Shown here: piece by piece, positions 36,201 through 47,251 of the stretch
How the letters are laid out: each line of letters opens with the position of its first letter
Position numbering within the stretch: position 1 is the first letter of the stretch
NCBI GenBank assembly: GCA_002964805.2
Contig: PUDQ02000033.1
Coordinates: 744,001-808,000, forward strand
Source: Trametes villosa
Taxonomy: Eukaryota > Basidiomycota > Agaricomycetes > Polyporales > Polyporaceae
Length of the DNA stretch: 64,000 nt
Direction of reading: 5' to 3'
The notes under the pieces: generated by a model
Databases searched by the model: none
The model's input: the letters and a program-made list of their open reading frames with translations, nothing else
Told to the model about the DNA's origin: nothing
Program-made: the position numbers and the translations under genes

Positions 36201-38051
36201 ATTCTCGAGAGCATTTCTGACCTTCGGCCCACAGTTCACGGACTCGGATGGAGGTGTCGCACAAGACTTCGTTCAGCGCCTGCAGGTGCTCAACGCGCAC
36301 AACTCCAAGCACGAGCTTTCCATCGAGAAGTTCTTGATGAAGAGCGAGGAGGCCTTCTTCGACAAGGTTAAGAAGGACAAGCTCTCCAGCGCCGCGAGTA
36401 TCCGTTCGTCTCAGCGCGACTCTGTCTGGGGCACTCCCGCACCGTCCACGTTCGACCATTCGCGCCCCTCGTCGCCGAGCACGTTCAGCCCTAGTGTTGG
36501 CGTGAACGGCGAGTACAGCGGGCCCCTGCCGAACGGTCAGGACGTCGTCATCATGACTGGTCTGCAGATCGCGCTCTCCCGGGAAGTCTTTGGCTGGCCA
36601 CTGTACACCATCATCATCGCCGTCGGACAGGTATGTTGCGCTCTCACAGTCATTAGCGAGTCGAATTCTTACATTTTTGTATAGATGCTTGCTGCCACGA
36701 GTTTCCAGATTACGCTGCTCGGTGGACAGAGCTCGCAGACCAACCTGCAGCTCTACGTCCTCGGCGGTGTGTTCCTGGCCTCCTCCATCGTGTGGTACTT
36801 CCTCTTCCGCATGAAGCCGTCCGTCTACGTCCTCTCGGCGCCATGGGTCTTCTTCGCGATCGCCTTCTTCCTCATCGGTCTCCCTTCGGTCGTTCACAAG
36901 CTGCACGACGCACACGTCGCTCTGTCAAGCGCAGCGACTTGGGCGTACGCCATCGCATCCGCGGCGGCGTTCTGCTTCTTCGGCCTGAACTTCGGTGAGG
37001 AAGCTGGTGCCGCGACGGAAGTCTGGATGCTGCGTGCCTGTATCGTTCAGGGCTCTCAGCAGGTGTGGGTTGCCGCGCTTTGGTACTGGGGTTACAACCT
37101 CGACACTGTCGCCGCGGACAACATCTCGCCTTGGTGGATCGTCCTCATTGTCTGGCCATTGGCGGTGATGAGTCTCCTGTTTGCCTACTTGATGCTTTAC
37201 GGCCTGCCAGGTAAGCAATTACTGTTCGCGCTCGTAAGAAGGCCCGCATGCTAACTGCATCCATAGACTACTACCGTCAGACGCCCCCGAAGGTACCCAA
37301 CTTCTTCCACACCCTCTTCCGTCGGAAGATCGTCCTGTGGTTCCTCGGCTCCGAGATTCTGCGCGACTACTGGCTGAGCGGACCGTACGGACGTAACTGG
37401 AGCTTCCTCTGGAACGTGCCCATCGTCAAGTGGCAGATCGCGCTCCTCGTCATCGCGTTCTTCATCGGCGTCTGGGGCCTCATGATGGGCATCCTCACCT
37501 GGCTCAGCAAGACGCACACCTGGCTCCTGCCCGTCTTCGCCGTCGGCCTCGGCGCACCGCGCTGGTGCCAGATGCTGTGGGGCACGTCCTCGCTCGCGCT
37601 GTACATCCCCTGGGCGGGCCACGCGGGCCCGTACCTCGGCGTGTGCCTCTGGCTGTGGCTCGGCGTGCTCGACGCGGTGCAGGGCGTCGGCCTGGGCATG
37701 ATCCTGCTGCAGACGCTCTCGCGCCTGCACGTGTGCGCGACGCTCGCGCTCGCGCAGATCATCGGCTCGATCTGCGTCATGGTCGCGCGCGCGACCGCGC
37801 CGAACCGCGTCGGGCCCGAGAGCGTGTTCCCGGACGCGGCGCAGTGGGACTTCGAGGACGGCCTGAAGGGCAGCCCGCTCGCGTCCGCGCCGTTCTGGGT
37901 CGCGCTCATCTGCCAGCTGATCATCGTGATCGGGTACTTCTGGTTCTACCGCAAAGAGCAGCTTGGTGAGTCTCCTTTCCCTTCTCCTTCCCTGAGGTTG
38001 TGTAACACGATTGCTGACTGTGTGCGCGTTCCCTTTTCAGCTCGCCCATGA
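30206..38051 (+). CDS. AGS1: Cell-wall alpha-1,3-glucan synthase
   Basis: Plasma-membrane enzyme that makes (1,3)-alpha-glucan of the wall. Fifteen exons join in frame to 2351 aa: 30206-30608, 30667-30817, 30867-30969, 31034-31452, 31504-31900, 31954-32018, 32071-33025, 33089-33356, 33413-35045, 35097-35382, 35438-36181, 36235-36630, 36685-37210, 37267-37965, 38041-38051. Signal peptide at residues 1-20 ([20 protein letters not shown]); extracellular GH13 amylase-like domain with [16 protein letters not shown]; one TM at ~1053-1077; cytosolic GT5 synthase at ~1150-1640 ([39 protein letters not shown]); Ser/Pro linker; multi-helix transporter-like C-terminus from ~1916. Slightly shorter than ascomycete enzymes (~2400). 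The last exon is 11 nt. Confidence 0.95.
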
Positions 38052-38430
38052 TCACGACCCATAGACGTTGCATACGCACGCGGACAGTTTCCCTACTATT
38101 CTACATGGTCGTCATACATAGCGCACGGACTTCGGGAGTTTAGATATCAGCGGACCTTGTACTCGCACGCGATCGGCGTGGTCGCTGCTACACACATACA
38201 CAACACAACGCACCCACTCACGCTCCCTACCACCTGTGTCATAGGCTAGATACATCTTGCATAATGCCGCACACGCGGCTGCAATCGTTTTTCACTCTCA
38301 CTTCGGATGCGAGTCTCGGGCCAGCGGTCTAGACAAGTCGAATTGCGGTGTGCGCACATAAACACGATGACAGGGATACAAGATGGGTATAGCATTGGTC
38401 ATAAGTCGTAAGTGGTCGTGTACAGTGAAG
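38052..38430. other. Convergent 3' intergenic region AGS / sphingosine kinase
   Basis: 379 bp between two facing stop codons. Nothing beyond expected 3' UTR sequence seen. Confidence 0.5.
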
Positions 38431-40544
38431 CTAACGCTTCTCCTTGGGGAGGTCAAAGTCGAGCTGGTAGCAGCCGTACATGCTGAGCAGCGTCCCGAGG
38501 CGCGGGCGCACCTCGATCTCGTACGGCTCGAGAGGGTACGCCTCGCCGTCAACGGATAGCCAGCCCTTGTCCGTGGACGGCTCGACGCGGTACGCGTACG
38601 CCTTGTAGTAGTGTTGCTGGAACGGGAGCCCCGCCGTTAGCAGGGGGTGTGGGCATGAGAAGCCGGGGAGACGTACGGTGTTCATCCAGTAATGGTCGCC
38701 TCGCTGCGAGCCGTCGATGGCTTTGAGCATCGCAGTGCGCGTCGTCTATACACGCGAATAATTGGCGTTAGTAAATTGCTACGGGCTCAGACAAGACCGC
38801 GCAGAGTAGAATGTCTCAGCTAGAGAGGTACTGCACGTACCCGTTCCTGTATGGTGACGTCGATGAGGCCGTCCGTCGGGAGCGAGACCGGGAACTGCAT
38901 CACGTCGCGCGAGACGTACGGGCCCTTGCCCGCGAACAAGTACACGAGCGGGCGGTCGAACGTGATCCAGCGCTCCTCCGCATGCCCGTCGTCGCTCGCG
39001 TCCGCGAGCTTCGGGTCCAGCGGGGCCTCCGCGGACGGCGTGACGTCCTCGGGCGCGGACGCGGGCGCGGCCCACGCCGCGCTTGCTTGCGCGCGCGAGG
39101 CGTACATGTCCTGCACCATCTTGTGCTTGTCGTTGTGCGCGACCTTGATGGACACCTTCACGGGGCATGACCTGTGGCGGATGACTGCGGGGGCGTCAGC
39201 GTGGCGCGCGCAGGAGGATGTATGCGGGGAAACTGACGGCCGCGGATGAAACCGACAATAAAACGCCTGTGGGGTCGTGTCAATACGCTGCGCAAACACC
39301 ACGGGAGGTGTGACATACTGTCCGCCCATGAAGCGGAGGTTTTCCGTGCCGAGGTCGAGGTCCGCGATGAGGCCGAGGGACTGCGACATGAAGGACATGT
39401 ATTGCTTCCCGCCCTGCGTGAGGGAGAAGAGGTCGATGGGCATTGGCCGGCCTGCCGCGCGTTAGCGCAGGGTCGCTAGCCTCACCGCCAAGCGACCTAC
39501 CTTTGATTGCGTTCAGCGCGGCTGCAGAGATGTCCTTCGCGTCCTATCAGAGCACGGCGCAGAGGCGCAGGAGGCGTCAGTACCGGGTCCAATGCGCAGC
39601 AGCGATGCGGGGTCTGCACGAACGTCGAGTCCCAACAGGTTTATCGCGAGTCCGTTGCCCGACCCACTCGGGATGGGCGTAATGGGCGTGCGGAATGCCC
39701 GCGAAGGCTCCGCGTGCGCCAGGAAGCCGTTGAAGACCTCGTGGATGAGCCCGTCGCCGGACATGATCACGATCGCGTCGTACTTGTCGAGCGGGAGCTT
39801 CTCCGCAATTTCCTGCGCCTGTTTGCCATGGTCGGTGACTGCGAACAGATTCGCGGGCGCGTCAGGCGTGTCGCACTTTGCGTTTCGGGGGCGCACGCGC
39901 GCATGGGGGCGTGCTCACATGTAAGGTCGACGTCGCACCGCGCTGCGCGGAAGATAGGCTCGATCTTTTTGCGATACAGGCCGACCGCCTTGCCCTGCCG
40001 ACCAATCCCCGTCAGCGAATGGGCGCATACGAGGAGTGGGGGAGGAGCTTACGGGACCACTCTTCGGGTTGACGAAGACCTTGAGCCGTCGCCGTCTCTG
40101 GAGGGCTGGGAAGGTCAGGACGGCGTCGAATACCCCGGATTGACTAAATTTGGCTTACCAGGGTATGCTGCCGTCATGAGGGCTTCGGCAAAGGCGGTCG
40201 CGGCGGGCTGGTCATTGTCGGTGACTGTGCCACTTATGTGCAGGAGGCTGTAGGGGGACTTGGGTTTCCTCCTTGCCAGAGCGGAAAGCTCAAAGGTGCC
40301 GTTATCCACGCCCGCCCAGAGGACGTCTCGGAGGGCGATGTGGACCTTGGGCCATTTGCCTGGGGTGCGGGGTGAGCTCACGGGGGCAGACGGAGGTGAG
40401 ATAGTACTCACCGTCAGCGGCGCGTTCGACGAGTACCCCATCGCGTTCAAGAGTGAACTTGGATGGGGTGGGCCCGTTTCCGAGGGTGAGGGTGGTTGTG
40501 GTTGTGGAAGGAGACATGGCTGTGGTCAGGGTGGCTGAGGACAA
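38431..40544 (-). CDS. Sphingosine / long-chain-base kinase (DAGK catalytic fold)
   Basis: Phosphorylates sphingoid bases (Lcb4/Lcb5 role). The first ATG at 40544 gives MSSATLTTAMSPSTTT; an in-frame ATG at 40517 is an alternative and fits better with a TATATAT at about 40555-40561 if that is the TATA box. Motifs: RRRRLKVFVNPKSGPGKAVG, DHGKQAQEIAEKL, catalytic VIMSGDGLIHEVFNG, TPIPSGSGNGLA, DLFSLTQGGKQYMSFMSQ, SLGLIADLDLGTE and a C-terminal YRVEP...LSVDGEAYPLEPYEIEV. Ends LPKEKR at 38431. A ~50-residue Ala/Pro/Asp-rich insertion follows KHKMVQDMYASRAQ. Around seven short introns. Confidence 0.9.
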
Positions 40545-40939
40545 GACGCTAGAGATATATATGCCGTCTCACGAGGAGGAGATTGGCGACGAGGGGCGCA
40601 TGCCTGCGGGAGGCAATCAGATATGTGCGTCGACTGTGGGCGTCGTCGTGGTCGCAGGCCAAGTCCGAGCTCAGAGGCCGTCTCCTTCCGCCGTCGAAGC
40701 CGGCTCCGGCCACCGTCCTCTCCGCCCCCCCGTCAAATTCGGCTTCGCCCTCCGTGACGTCAAGCTGCGCGCGGCAGCGTGACGCGTCACGGCTCACGGC
40801 TCACAGGGCGGGTCACATCACGGTCGCGCGGTGCTCGCGGGGAGGCGACTCGGGCTGGCGGACGCAGCTGCTCGCCTGCCTCGCCCTCCCAGACGCCCGA
40901 CGCGTCTCTCCCTCTCCCACCATCCTCGCCCTCGCACAC
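40545..40939. promoter_or_regulatory. Divergent intergenic region, sphingosine kinase / Zn-cluster gene
   Basis: 395 bp. TATATAT at about 40555-40561 lies just upstream of the minus-strand gene. TCACGGCTCACGGCTCACAG tandem 8-mers near 40787-40805. Confidence 0.45.
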
Positions 40940-42572
40940 ATGAACTCCGCTCCCCCGCCCCACCCGCTCGCGCACCCCGCGCAGCTCGTCGCCCCCGCGG
41001 CCGCCCTCGCCACCACCGCCCGCGACGCCGACCCCGGCGCGCCCTCCTTCGACGCCCTCCTCCGCCATCTCCGCCAGGAGGTCGCTCGCGTCCTCGACCT
41101 CCCCCCGGACGCCCGCCCCAAGGAGGAGCAGGCTCTCCTCTCCCTCGCAGTAAGTCGCTCGCCCCCCTCGCCCGCGAACGTGTCGCTCAGCGCTCGCGCC
41201 CCACCCAGAACCGCGCCCTCGCTCGCTACACCTCCCCCGACAAGTCTGCCATTCCCCCGCCCCTCCTCCAGATAGACGCCTACCAACGGGCTCCCAACCC
41301 CGCCGAGTCCCTCACAAAATACCTCGACGCCCGCCGCGCCATTCTCGCGCTCGACCCCGACGACCCCATGGACGGCGGTGACAAAGACGCCATTGGCGAG
41401 CCCGCGCACGACTCCTTAGACGCCGGCAGGGACTCTGACGAGGACGCGATCGGCTCAGAGCATCCCAGGAGCCCCAGCCTCCGCCCCTCCGACAGTCCCC
41501 TCGCCGCACAGCGCCTGCTCGAGCCTCGCCTTCCGACCCCCTCCCCCTCCTCTCCCCGCCCCACCTCCGGCACCGCAGGCAACACCACCGGTGAGCTCCT
41601 CGCGCTTCCGCCTTATCAATTCCGCGCCCGCACCAACGCGTTCCCCACCAAAGCCGTCTCCAGTCCCGAGCCTCGCAGCACCGCCAGCGCGCCCCCGCGC
41701 GGCCCACCCGGTTCCGACCAGAAGAAGCCTGCTGCGCCTCCTGATTCCGTCGTGCGTACCGCTCTCTTGTACTTTTCTTCCGCGCTCACCGACCCGCCAC
41801 ACGGTCCCAGGACCACGTCTTCAAGGGCGAGGAGCGCTGCTCGAACTGCATCCAGCGCAACAACCCGACCTGCGTCGTCAACAGCAGCCGTCAGCGTTGC
41901 GACTCGTGCTTCGTCAAGAGGCACCGTTGTTCCAAAGTTCTCACGCCTCCGTCTCGGCCCTCGCGGGAGGAGAACACCCCGAGCACCAAGGTCAGCACCA
42001 ACAAGAGCGCGTCGACCTCGAAGGGGAAGGCTCCCGGAGGTGAGCATCCTCGCGGCACCACGAGCGCACGCTCACCCCGTGGGCTCCCCTCCCCGTCCTC
42101 ATCCGCAGATGCGCCCGCCACCACCAACGGCGAGAGCGCTAGCACCCGCACCGCTCCCAAGCGCAAGCGCACGATCACCGAGGCGGAGGAGGACACCAAG
42201 CGCCCCGAGCCCGCCAAACGCCCCGTGCGCCCGACCCGGCCCACCACCACCGCCCCTGTGGCGAGCACCTCCGCTTCCGCGTCTGCCCCGCCGGCGCGCG
42301 CCCCCGCGCCGAAGCGCGAGAAGCCGCCCGTCCCGAACGGCATCGGGGCGGCCACCGCGAGTGCGTCCGCGGGGCCGAACGCCCTTGCTGCCCTCGCCGC
42401 GTCCGCGTCCCGCGCCCCGCGCGCGCCGGTGAACGCGCAGGCGCCGGCGGGCACCCGGCAGCAGAACTACCTCGACAAGCTGCAGGTCATCGCGGGCATC
42501 CTCGAGATGGTCCAGAACTCGGTCAAGGACCTCCAGGACCAGATCAAGGCCGACAGCGCGGTCCGGCGCTGA
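40940..42572 (+). CDS. Zn2Cys6-like zinc-cluster protein, probable transcription regulator
   Basis: Four exons: 40940-41149, 41209-41751, 41811-42038 or so, and about 42107-42572. The start MNSAPPPHPLAHPAQ is the only good ATG. After a Pro/Ser/Ala-rich N-terminal ~250 residues comes CSNCIQRNNPTC...RCDSCFVKRHRC, spacing CX2CX7CX8CX2CX6C, a Zn2Cys6-like cluster (GAL4 type uses CX2CX6C...). The remainder is Ala/Pro/Thr-rich with KRKR basic patches and ends in a short amphipathic helix (QQNYLDKLQVIAGILEMVQ...KDLQDQIK) that could dimerise. GC content is very high throughout. DNA binding is inferred; no regulatory target can be named. Confidence 0.72.
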
Positions 42573-43261
42573 GCCCCCCGCCTGCCTGCGCCCGCCCCCG
42601 GACACGGCGTGTGCGTGGTGGCGGGGGCGCGCGAGTGTGCCCTCTGCGGACGGACAAAACCGCGCGGACGCGCTGATGATTCTCGCTGTTATCGTTGCTT
42701 TCATACGACCCGGTCGGTGTATAGTGTATTGTAGTAACCTCCCGTTGTGTTCGGCTCCTCCCTCCAACCACCCTCCCTTCCCGCCCCCCGGACGCCCTCC
42801 TGTCCCGGGCCCGGGCCCCTCCGCGTTCTGTGATGACTGTTCGGCAGGCTTGTGTGCGTGTGCTTGTGCTTGTGTGCGGCGGCGGGAGGACAGCGCCAGG
42901 CGCGTCCTAGACGGGGGCGCCGGTGCTATGTTCTGCTACCCGCGGCGCCGCAAGTTCATATTGTATAGCTTGAATTATTGCTCATAAATCGATGCGGCGG
43001 CCGTTGTCTGTCGACTACGTACGCGTGGGCTCGACTGGGTTGCCGTGGAATGCCTGCGCACAAGGTTTCTCTCGCCTACCTGCGGTAAGTAAGCGCCGCA
43101 GTCATTGCTTTGCGGGTCGAGGACAACCCTCCAAATGTCGATGCGAAGGTGAATACCAATATAAATACAGCACCGTACTCGTACACCTCATCGTCCTCCC
43201 TGCTATCAAATATATATAATGCACAATCCGTAGCACAGATGAAGGGTTCGCTGCGTTCAGG
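42573..43261. other. Convergent intergenic region
   Basis: 689 bp between facing genes. GC-rich on the left, AT-richer on the right, with ATATATAATGC near 43209. I see no gene, RNA or repeat. Confidence 0.5.
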
Positions 43262-44878
43262 CTACCATACAGACGTGTCGCCCGAACAAGATTGACACGG
43301 TGGTTCCTCGATAGACGATACGCGGTCATCGAAAAGCCACTTGTCGTCTTTGGGTGGGGGCGAGGGCGGACCTCCCTCAGCGGGAACGAAAGATGGCGCT
43401 AACGAATGCACGAAGACGAGGCTTTGCTCCTGGTGTGTCGGGAGGGTGCTTTGAAGATCGCCCCCGGTGTTGACCTCGTTGAGGTGGAAGTAGAAGCGCG
43501 ACACCAGAATAGCGAGCGTGCTGCGACGAAAAAGTCTCAGTCGGCTCAGAGCATGGGCACAGGTTCGCTTACGCGTTGAGGAGACTCGCAAAGCATGACG
43601 CAACGCCGTACGTCGCTACTGTGTATTCCAACAAGGCGGCTGCATTTAGGCCTACCATCGTGCTGCAAGATAGTCAAGCGTTAGCACGTAATCGAGTGGC
43701 CCGTTATGCACGAACACGAAGTGCGTTCCGCCTTCGCGAAGCACGAGCGTTGTGAACGGCAGCTTCTGCCCAGTACCGACGGTCGTCCACAACGCGTACC
43801 ATGTCTTCGTGCATGTTGCAACGAGGACGATGGTTTCGGAGAGCAGAAAGCATGCCCGCGTAATCACCGCTACTACAATGGTAGGCGGTGAGCGTTGACG
43901 GATGTACACTATACTTGTGTTACCTACGACTAGAGCAGATTGATGGACGTAAGGGACCTATATGCACCCCGTAGGAAGATTACTACGTACATCCGCCATG
44001 TGCTTTCCGGTAGCGCTTTTGTACTGACTATGCAGCCCCCGTCTGGTCTGAAGGCATCTGCTACTGTTGCCTCGATATACTAGAACATGATCAGACGCTC
44101 AGTAGCCAAATCGTGCACGGCGCGTGCACATACAATGTTGATGAGGACGGGAACCAGCATGACCAGTACGACAGTCCGGATAACGACCCGGTTCCCGTTG
44201 CTGACGGCATAGATCCGTAGACCAGAGAATACTGAGTATGACAGACACGTATCATGTTAGGTCCTGTTGCACAACTGCACAAGCACATGAGATGACATAC
44301 CACACCACACCAGGTAGAGGCAGACCACGACGGTTTGTATCGCGTAGTTGTGCGCTCGGCAGCTACCACGGGGCAAAGTCAGGAGAATGAAGCGCTTCGT
44401 GACAGATGATTTACTCGCCTCTACCATGACCGTATGAGCCCGCGAAAATAAATAACACATACCAAGTGCAGATCACTCACGAACTTGGTGTGTGTGGGTA
44501 GCAACGGGCCCAAGGAGAGGAAAAATAGCAGCAGAGTGAGGTAACGATTGAGGAGGAACACGGCCGTCGCCCACGAGAGGAACTTGCGGCGTCCACCAAG
44601 CAACCTGACCTCGTAGTCCAGCGTGCCGAGATACTCGAAGAGGACCAGAGCTGCAAGACGAGCACCCTCAGCATTCACAGCATAGCAGTAGACGAGGGGC
44701 AGGAAAGCCTACTAAACGCAGCTAAGTTCACGAAGTCCTCGGCTTCTCTGCGGAAGCCGGAGTCAGCCCCAAAGTAAGAATACGACGTAGGACAAGGGTG
44801 CACTTACGGATGAGCTGCTGGGCCAGATGGCTTCTTGAATCGCCGCGAACCCGAGCCGTCGGCCAGTGATGCGTGCAT
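43262..44878 (-). CDS. DUF6533 multi-pass membrane protein, paralogue A
   Basis: Agaricomycete-type polytopic membrane protein of unknown function. Start 44878 (MHASLADGSGSRRFKK); exon 1 44878-44808, then PEAEDFVNLAAF, intron, LVLFEYLGTLDYEVRLLGGRRKFLS...LLNRYLTLLLFFLSL, the DUF6533 signature (a TM helix, 'YL.TLD.EV', 'W.....FLLNRY'). Later exons carry FSGLRIYAVSNGNRVVIRTVVLVMLVPVLINI, RACFLLSETIVLVATCTKTW, PFTTLVLREG and LAILVSRFYFHLNEV, then a Pro-rich cytosolic tail ending GDTSVW. The exon order and intron phases match paralogue B (52469-54130). About seven helices predicted by eye. The retrotransposon starts 707 bp upstream of its ATG. Confidence 0.8.
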
Positions 44879-45585
44879 TCGAGCAAAGGTAGTAAAAAGG
44901 GAAGGGCATTGTCGAGCCTGAGGGCCAGCTTGCAGTTATACAATGTGTAAGGCCATAGTCACCATCTCACCTGGGCTGCGGTCTTACTCTCAACAACGTC
45001 TCCACTTCCCAAGGTGACGATCCTCTGAATCTTAACGTTGCATCCAGACTCATCAGATGGATCGACAGCAGCTTCACTACACCCGTTGTCGGTTGGGGTG
45101 TGGCGTGTGGATAGGACCAAGTCCATAAAACCGCCGAAGGCAGATATATAACCGCGTAGCTACGTGAGGTTTGCGGGCCCGCAGCTCGCTGTGGAAGCTG
45201 ATGAAGCGTCAGAACAGTAGTAGTATGGCGAACATCCTCTGTACTCACCGTGCTATTCAAGACTCTGACTGTATATACATGAAAGGTTCAAGCACCGTAT
45301 TAGACACCCCTGACCGTACCTAAGCTCGCGCTCTCGATGCCGTTGCAGCGGGGGTCATTGCACTGGCATGGCAAATGCCAGTGGCAGGGATCTGATGCAG
45401 TGGGCTTGCGGCAGTACGACTCGGGCGGTCCAAACATCGAGTTTGACAGTGTATGGGTGTACGAAGAGGCCCTCTGGCTGAAATCAAGGGAATCGTGCTT
45501 GCACTGGTGAGCGTTGATGCTACATAGAAAATGAAATCGCACAGCGCGACGGTTGGCACGTACCGGTGCGGGACGCGCGCCTACC
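44879..45585. other. Upstream region of DUF6533 gene A, cut by the retrotransposon
   Basis: 707 bp between the gene A start and the 5' LTR. A minus-strand frame at about 45300-45560 codes a Cys-containing stretch (CHWHLPCQCNDPRCNG) that runs on into the LTR. I cannot show it is a gene; it might be a remnant or chance. Confidence 0.4.
45581..45585. repeat. Target-site duplication, left copy (CTACC)
   Basis: CTACC directly abuts the 5' LTR and is repeated directly after the 3' LTR at 52154-52158. Five bp is the normal integrase stagger of Ty3/gypsy elements. Confidence 0.92.
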
Positions 45586-45916
45586 TGTAATGGCGCGAGC
45601 CATTGCACGAGCCTCAGGACTCGTTTCGATACGTTCGCTCGATTAGGACTTGTGTTTGTATCTGTTTGTATCACGCGCTCCCGCTCCTTCCGCCTCGACC
45701 AGCGTACGGTACGAGCCGCGCCACCAGCATCATGTAGCACGATCGGCTCATATACTATGGCCCTCGCCGTCTTGTACCCTCGTCTGGTCAACAACGTTCC
45801 TTCACGCCCCCGCTCGCTCTCGCTTCCTCGCTCGAACTCGCTAGGCCCTGCTTGCATCGTAACACGCCCGCGGCCTCCCGCTCGACTCGACCCGCTCCTC
45901 GACGCGTGCCGTTACA
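45586..45916 (+). repeat. 5' LTR
   Basis: Begins TGTAATGGC and ends GCCGTTACA, so it has TG..CA ends inside an imperfect inverted terminal repeat (TGTAA/TTACA). Contains a TATA-like CATATACTA at 45749-45757. Confidence 0.96.
45749..45791 (+). promoter_or_regulatory. LTR core promoter: TATA box and inferred start of R
   Basis: TATACTA begins at 45751. GTCTGGTCAA at 45782-45791 starts 31 bp downstream, the usual TATA-to-start distance. It is exactly complementary to the sequence just after the LTR, as expected if R begins here and the transcript primes itself. The start site is inference. Confidence 0.6.
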
Positions 45917-45918
45917 GT

Positions 45919-45928
45919 TTGACCAGAC
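45919..45928 (+). promoter_or_regulatory. Primer-binding site, self-priming type
   Basis: TTGACCAGAC starts two bases after the 5' LTR and is a perfect 10-nt complement of GTCTGGTCAA at 45782-45791 inside the LTR. No obvious complement to the initiator tRNA 3' end was seen. Confidence 0.65.
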
Positions 45929-46072
45929 CTACCCCTATCCTAGTACTCGCCCCTGGTCAACGTCTCTCGCAGCGAGCTCGCTGCGGAAGACACCCGGTAT
46001 TTCTTTCGCTACCCTACTCTTCGCCTAAGCGCCCAAAGCGCTCGTATCCTACTGATCTTTTAGTTCTACCCT

Positions 46073-47251
46073 ATGTCTTCAGGTCCTTACGATATCCCAG
46101 GGATGGAGTCCTGGGGAGATTCGTCGTCCATGGGGCTTCCCTCCGGGTCCACAGCGCCTCCTCCCGGCGCCATGCACGATGTTCCACCCCAACAAGACAC
46201 GGCCCCTCAAGCGGCCCCTCCGCCGTCTGAGATATCTGACGGGACGGCTACACGCCACCTTCTCGAGGCTATCGTAGCTCTCGGGCAGATGTCGATGACA
46301 CAGCAAGATGTGCAGAGGGTCCAGGGTCGCGCTCTCGAAGCCCTCGCTTACCGCCTCGAGACCACAGCCGCGTACGCACCCACCGCGACGCCGGCTGCGT
46401 CCGTACCCTCCGGCGGCAACGTCAGGGCCCCCGACCCGCGCAAGTTCACGGGAAAGGCATCCGAAGTGGAGCCATTCCTCCGCGAGGTTGAAGCGGTTAT
46501 TTCCCTTCAACCGGCGCTGCGCTCCTCGGACACCGCTAAGTGCACTTATTTCTCTCTTTTCCTCGGCGATGGCAGCCCGCAGTCCTGGTTCACGGCATTG
46601 CGGCTCAAACAGCCAGCTCTTCTGAGCGACTGGGCCTCGCTGGTGGTCGCGTTTCGAAAGCGCTTCGAAGACCCCGATCTTGTCATGAAATACCTGCATA
46701 AGCTCGAGAACCTTACGCAAACGGGCTCGGCCGCTGCGTACGCTAACCAGTTCGAGGAGTACCTCAGCTATCTCGACTGGACGTCTAAGATGGCGATCAC
46801 GCAGTTCGACCGTGGCTTGAAGCCCGACTTGCTGCTTACCCTTGTCACCAAGGATCGGCCCGCCACTCTGACGGAGTGGATCCCGATCGTTGTCGATGCT
46901 GACAACAAGCTTCACAATCTCCAAGTCGAGGCGCGCCGACGCGGCAAGCAGCCGTCGAAGCCGGCGTCTCAAACGGCGCGTACTACTGACCGTACCCCGC
47001 GCACAGCTACCGCTTCAACCGGCACCTCGCAAGCGGCGACCGCGTCATCCTCGGGCTCCAACGACGTCGTCCCGATGGAGGTCGACGCGATCAAGCACGG
47101 CAAGCTCACCGCATCCGAACGCGAGCGCCGCCGCAAGGAGGGCTTGTGCTTCTATTGCGGTCAGGGTAAGCACCGCATTTCCGACTGTCCCAACATGTCC
47201 GAGTCTGCAAAGAAGACCCGTAAGGCTGCTCCCGCTTCGGGAAAAGCCTAG
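46073..47251 (+). CDS. gag: Retrotransposon Gag
   Basis: 392 aa, starts MSSGPYDIPGMESWGD. Pro-rich N-terminus, then a retrotransposon-gag capsid-like domain (PRKFTGKASEVEPFLREVE, FLGDGSPQSWFTALRL, FRKRFEDPD, YANQFEEYLSYLDW, QFDRGLKPDLL). Near the end is one CCHC zinc knuckle CFYCGQGKHRISDC (CX2CX4HX4C) for RNA packaging. The reading frame is intact. The TAG stop at 47249-47251 follows a slippery heptamer by three bases. The ~157-bp leader between LTR and ATG holds the PBS. Confidence 0.95.
   Translation: MSSGPYDIPGMESWGDSSSMGLPSGSTAPPPGAMHDVPPQQDTAPQAAPPPSEISDGTATRHLLEAIVALGQMSMTQQDVQRVQGRALEALAYRLETTAAYAPTATPAASVPSGGNVRAPDPRKFTGKASEVEPFLREVEAVISLQPALRSSDTAKCTYFSLFLGDGSPQSWFTALRLKQPALLSDWASLVVAFRKRFEDPDLVMKYLHKLENLTQTGSAAAYANQFEEYLSYLDWTSKMAITQFDRGLKPDLLLTLVTKDRPATLTEWIPIVVDADNKLHNLQVEARRRGKQPSKPASQTARTTDRTPRTATASTGTSQAATASSSGSNDVVPMEVDAIKHGKLTASERERRRKEGLCFYCGQGKHRISDCPNMSESAKKTRKAAPASGKA

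Noticed and set aside
42099..42767. Minus-strand ORF over the Zn-cluster gene
   Set aside because: Gly/Ala/Arg-rich antisense of a GC-rich coding exon.
45300..45585. Cys-containing minus-strand frame cut by the 5' LTR, considered as a broken gene
   Set aside because: No continuation was found beyond the 3' LTR and no family recognised; kept only as a note on the spacer.
45917..45935. PBS complementary to initiator tRNA-Met
   Set aside because: Sequence after the LTR does not resemble the usual TGGTAGC-type complement; self-complementarity to the LTR is far better.
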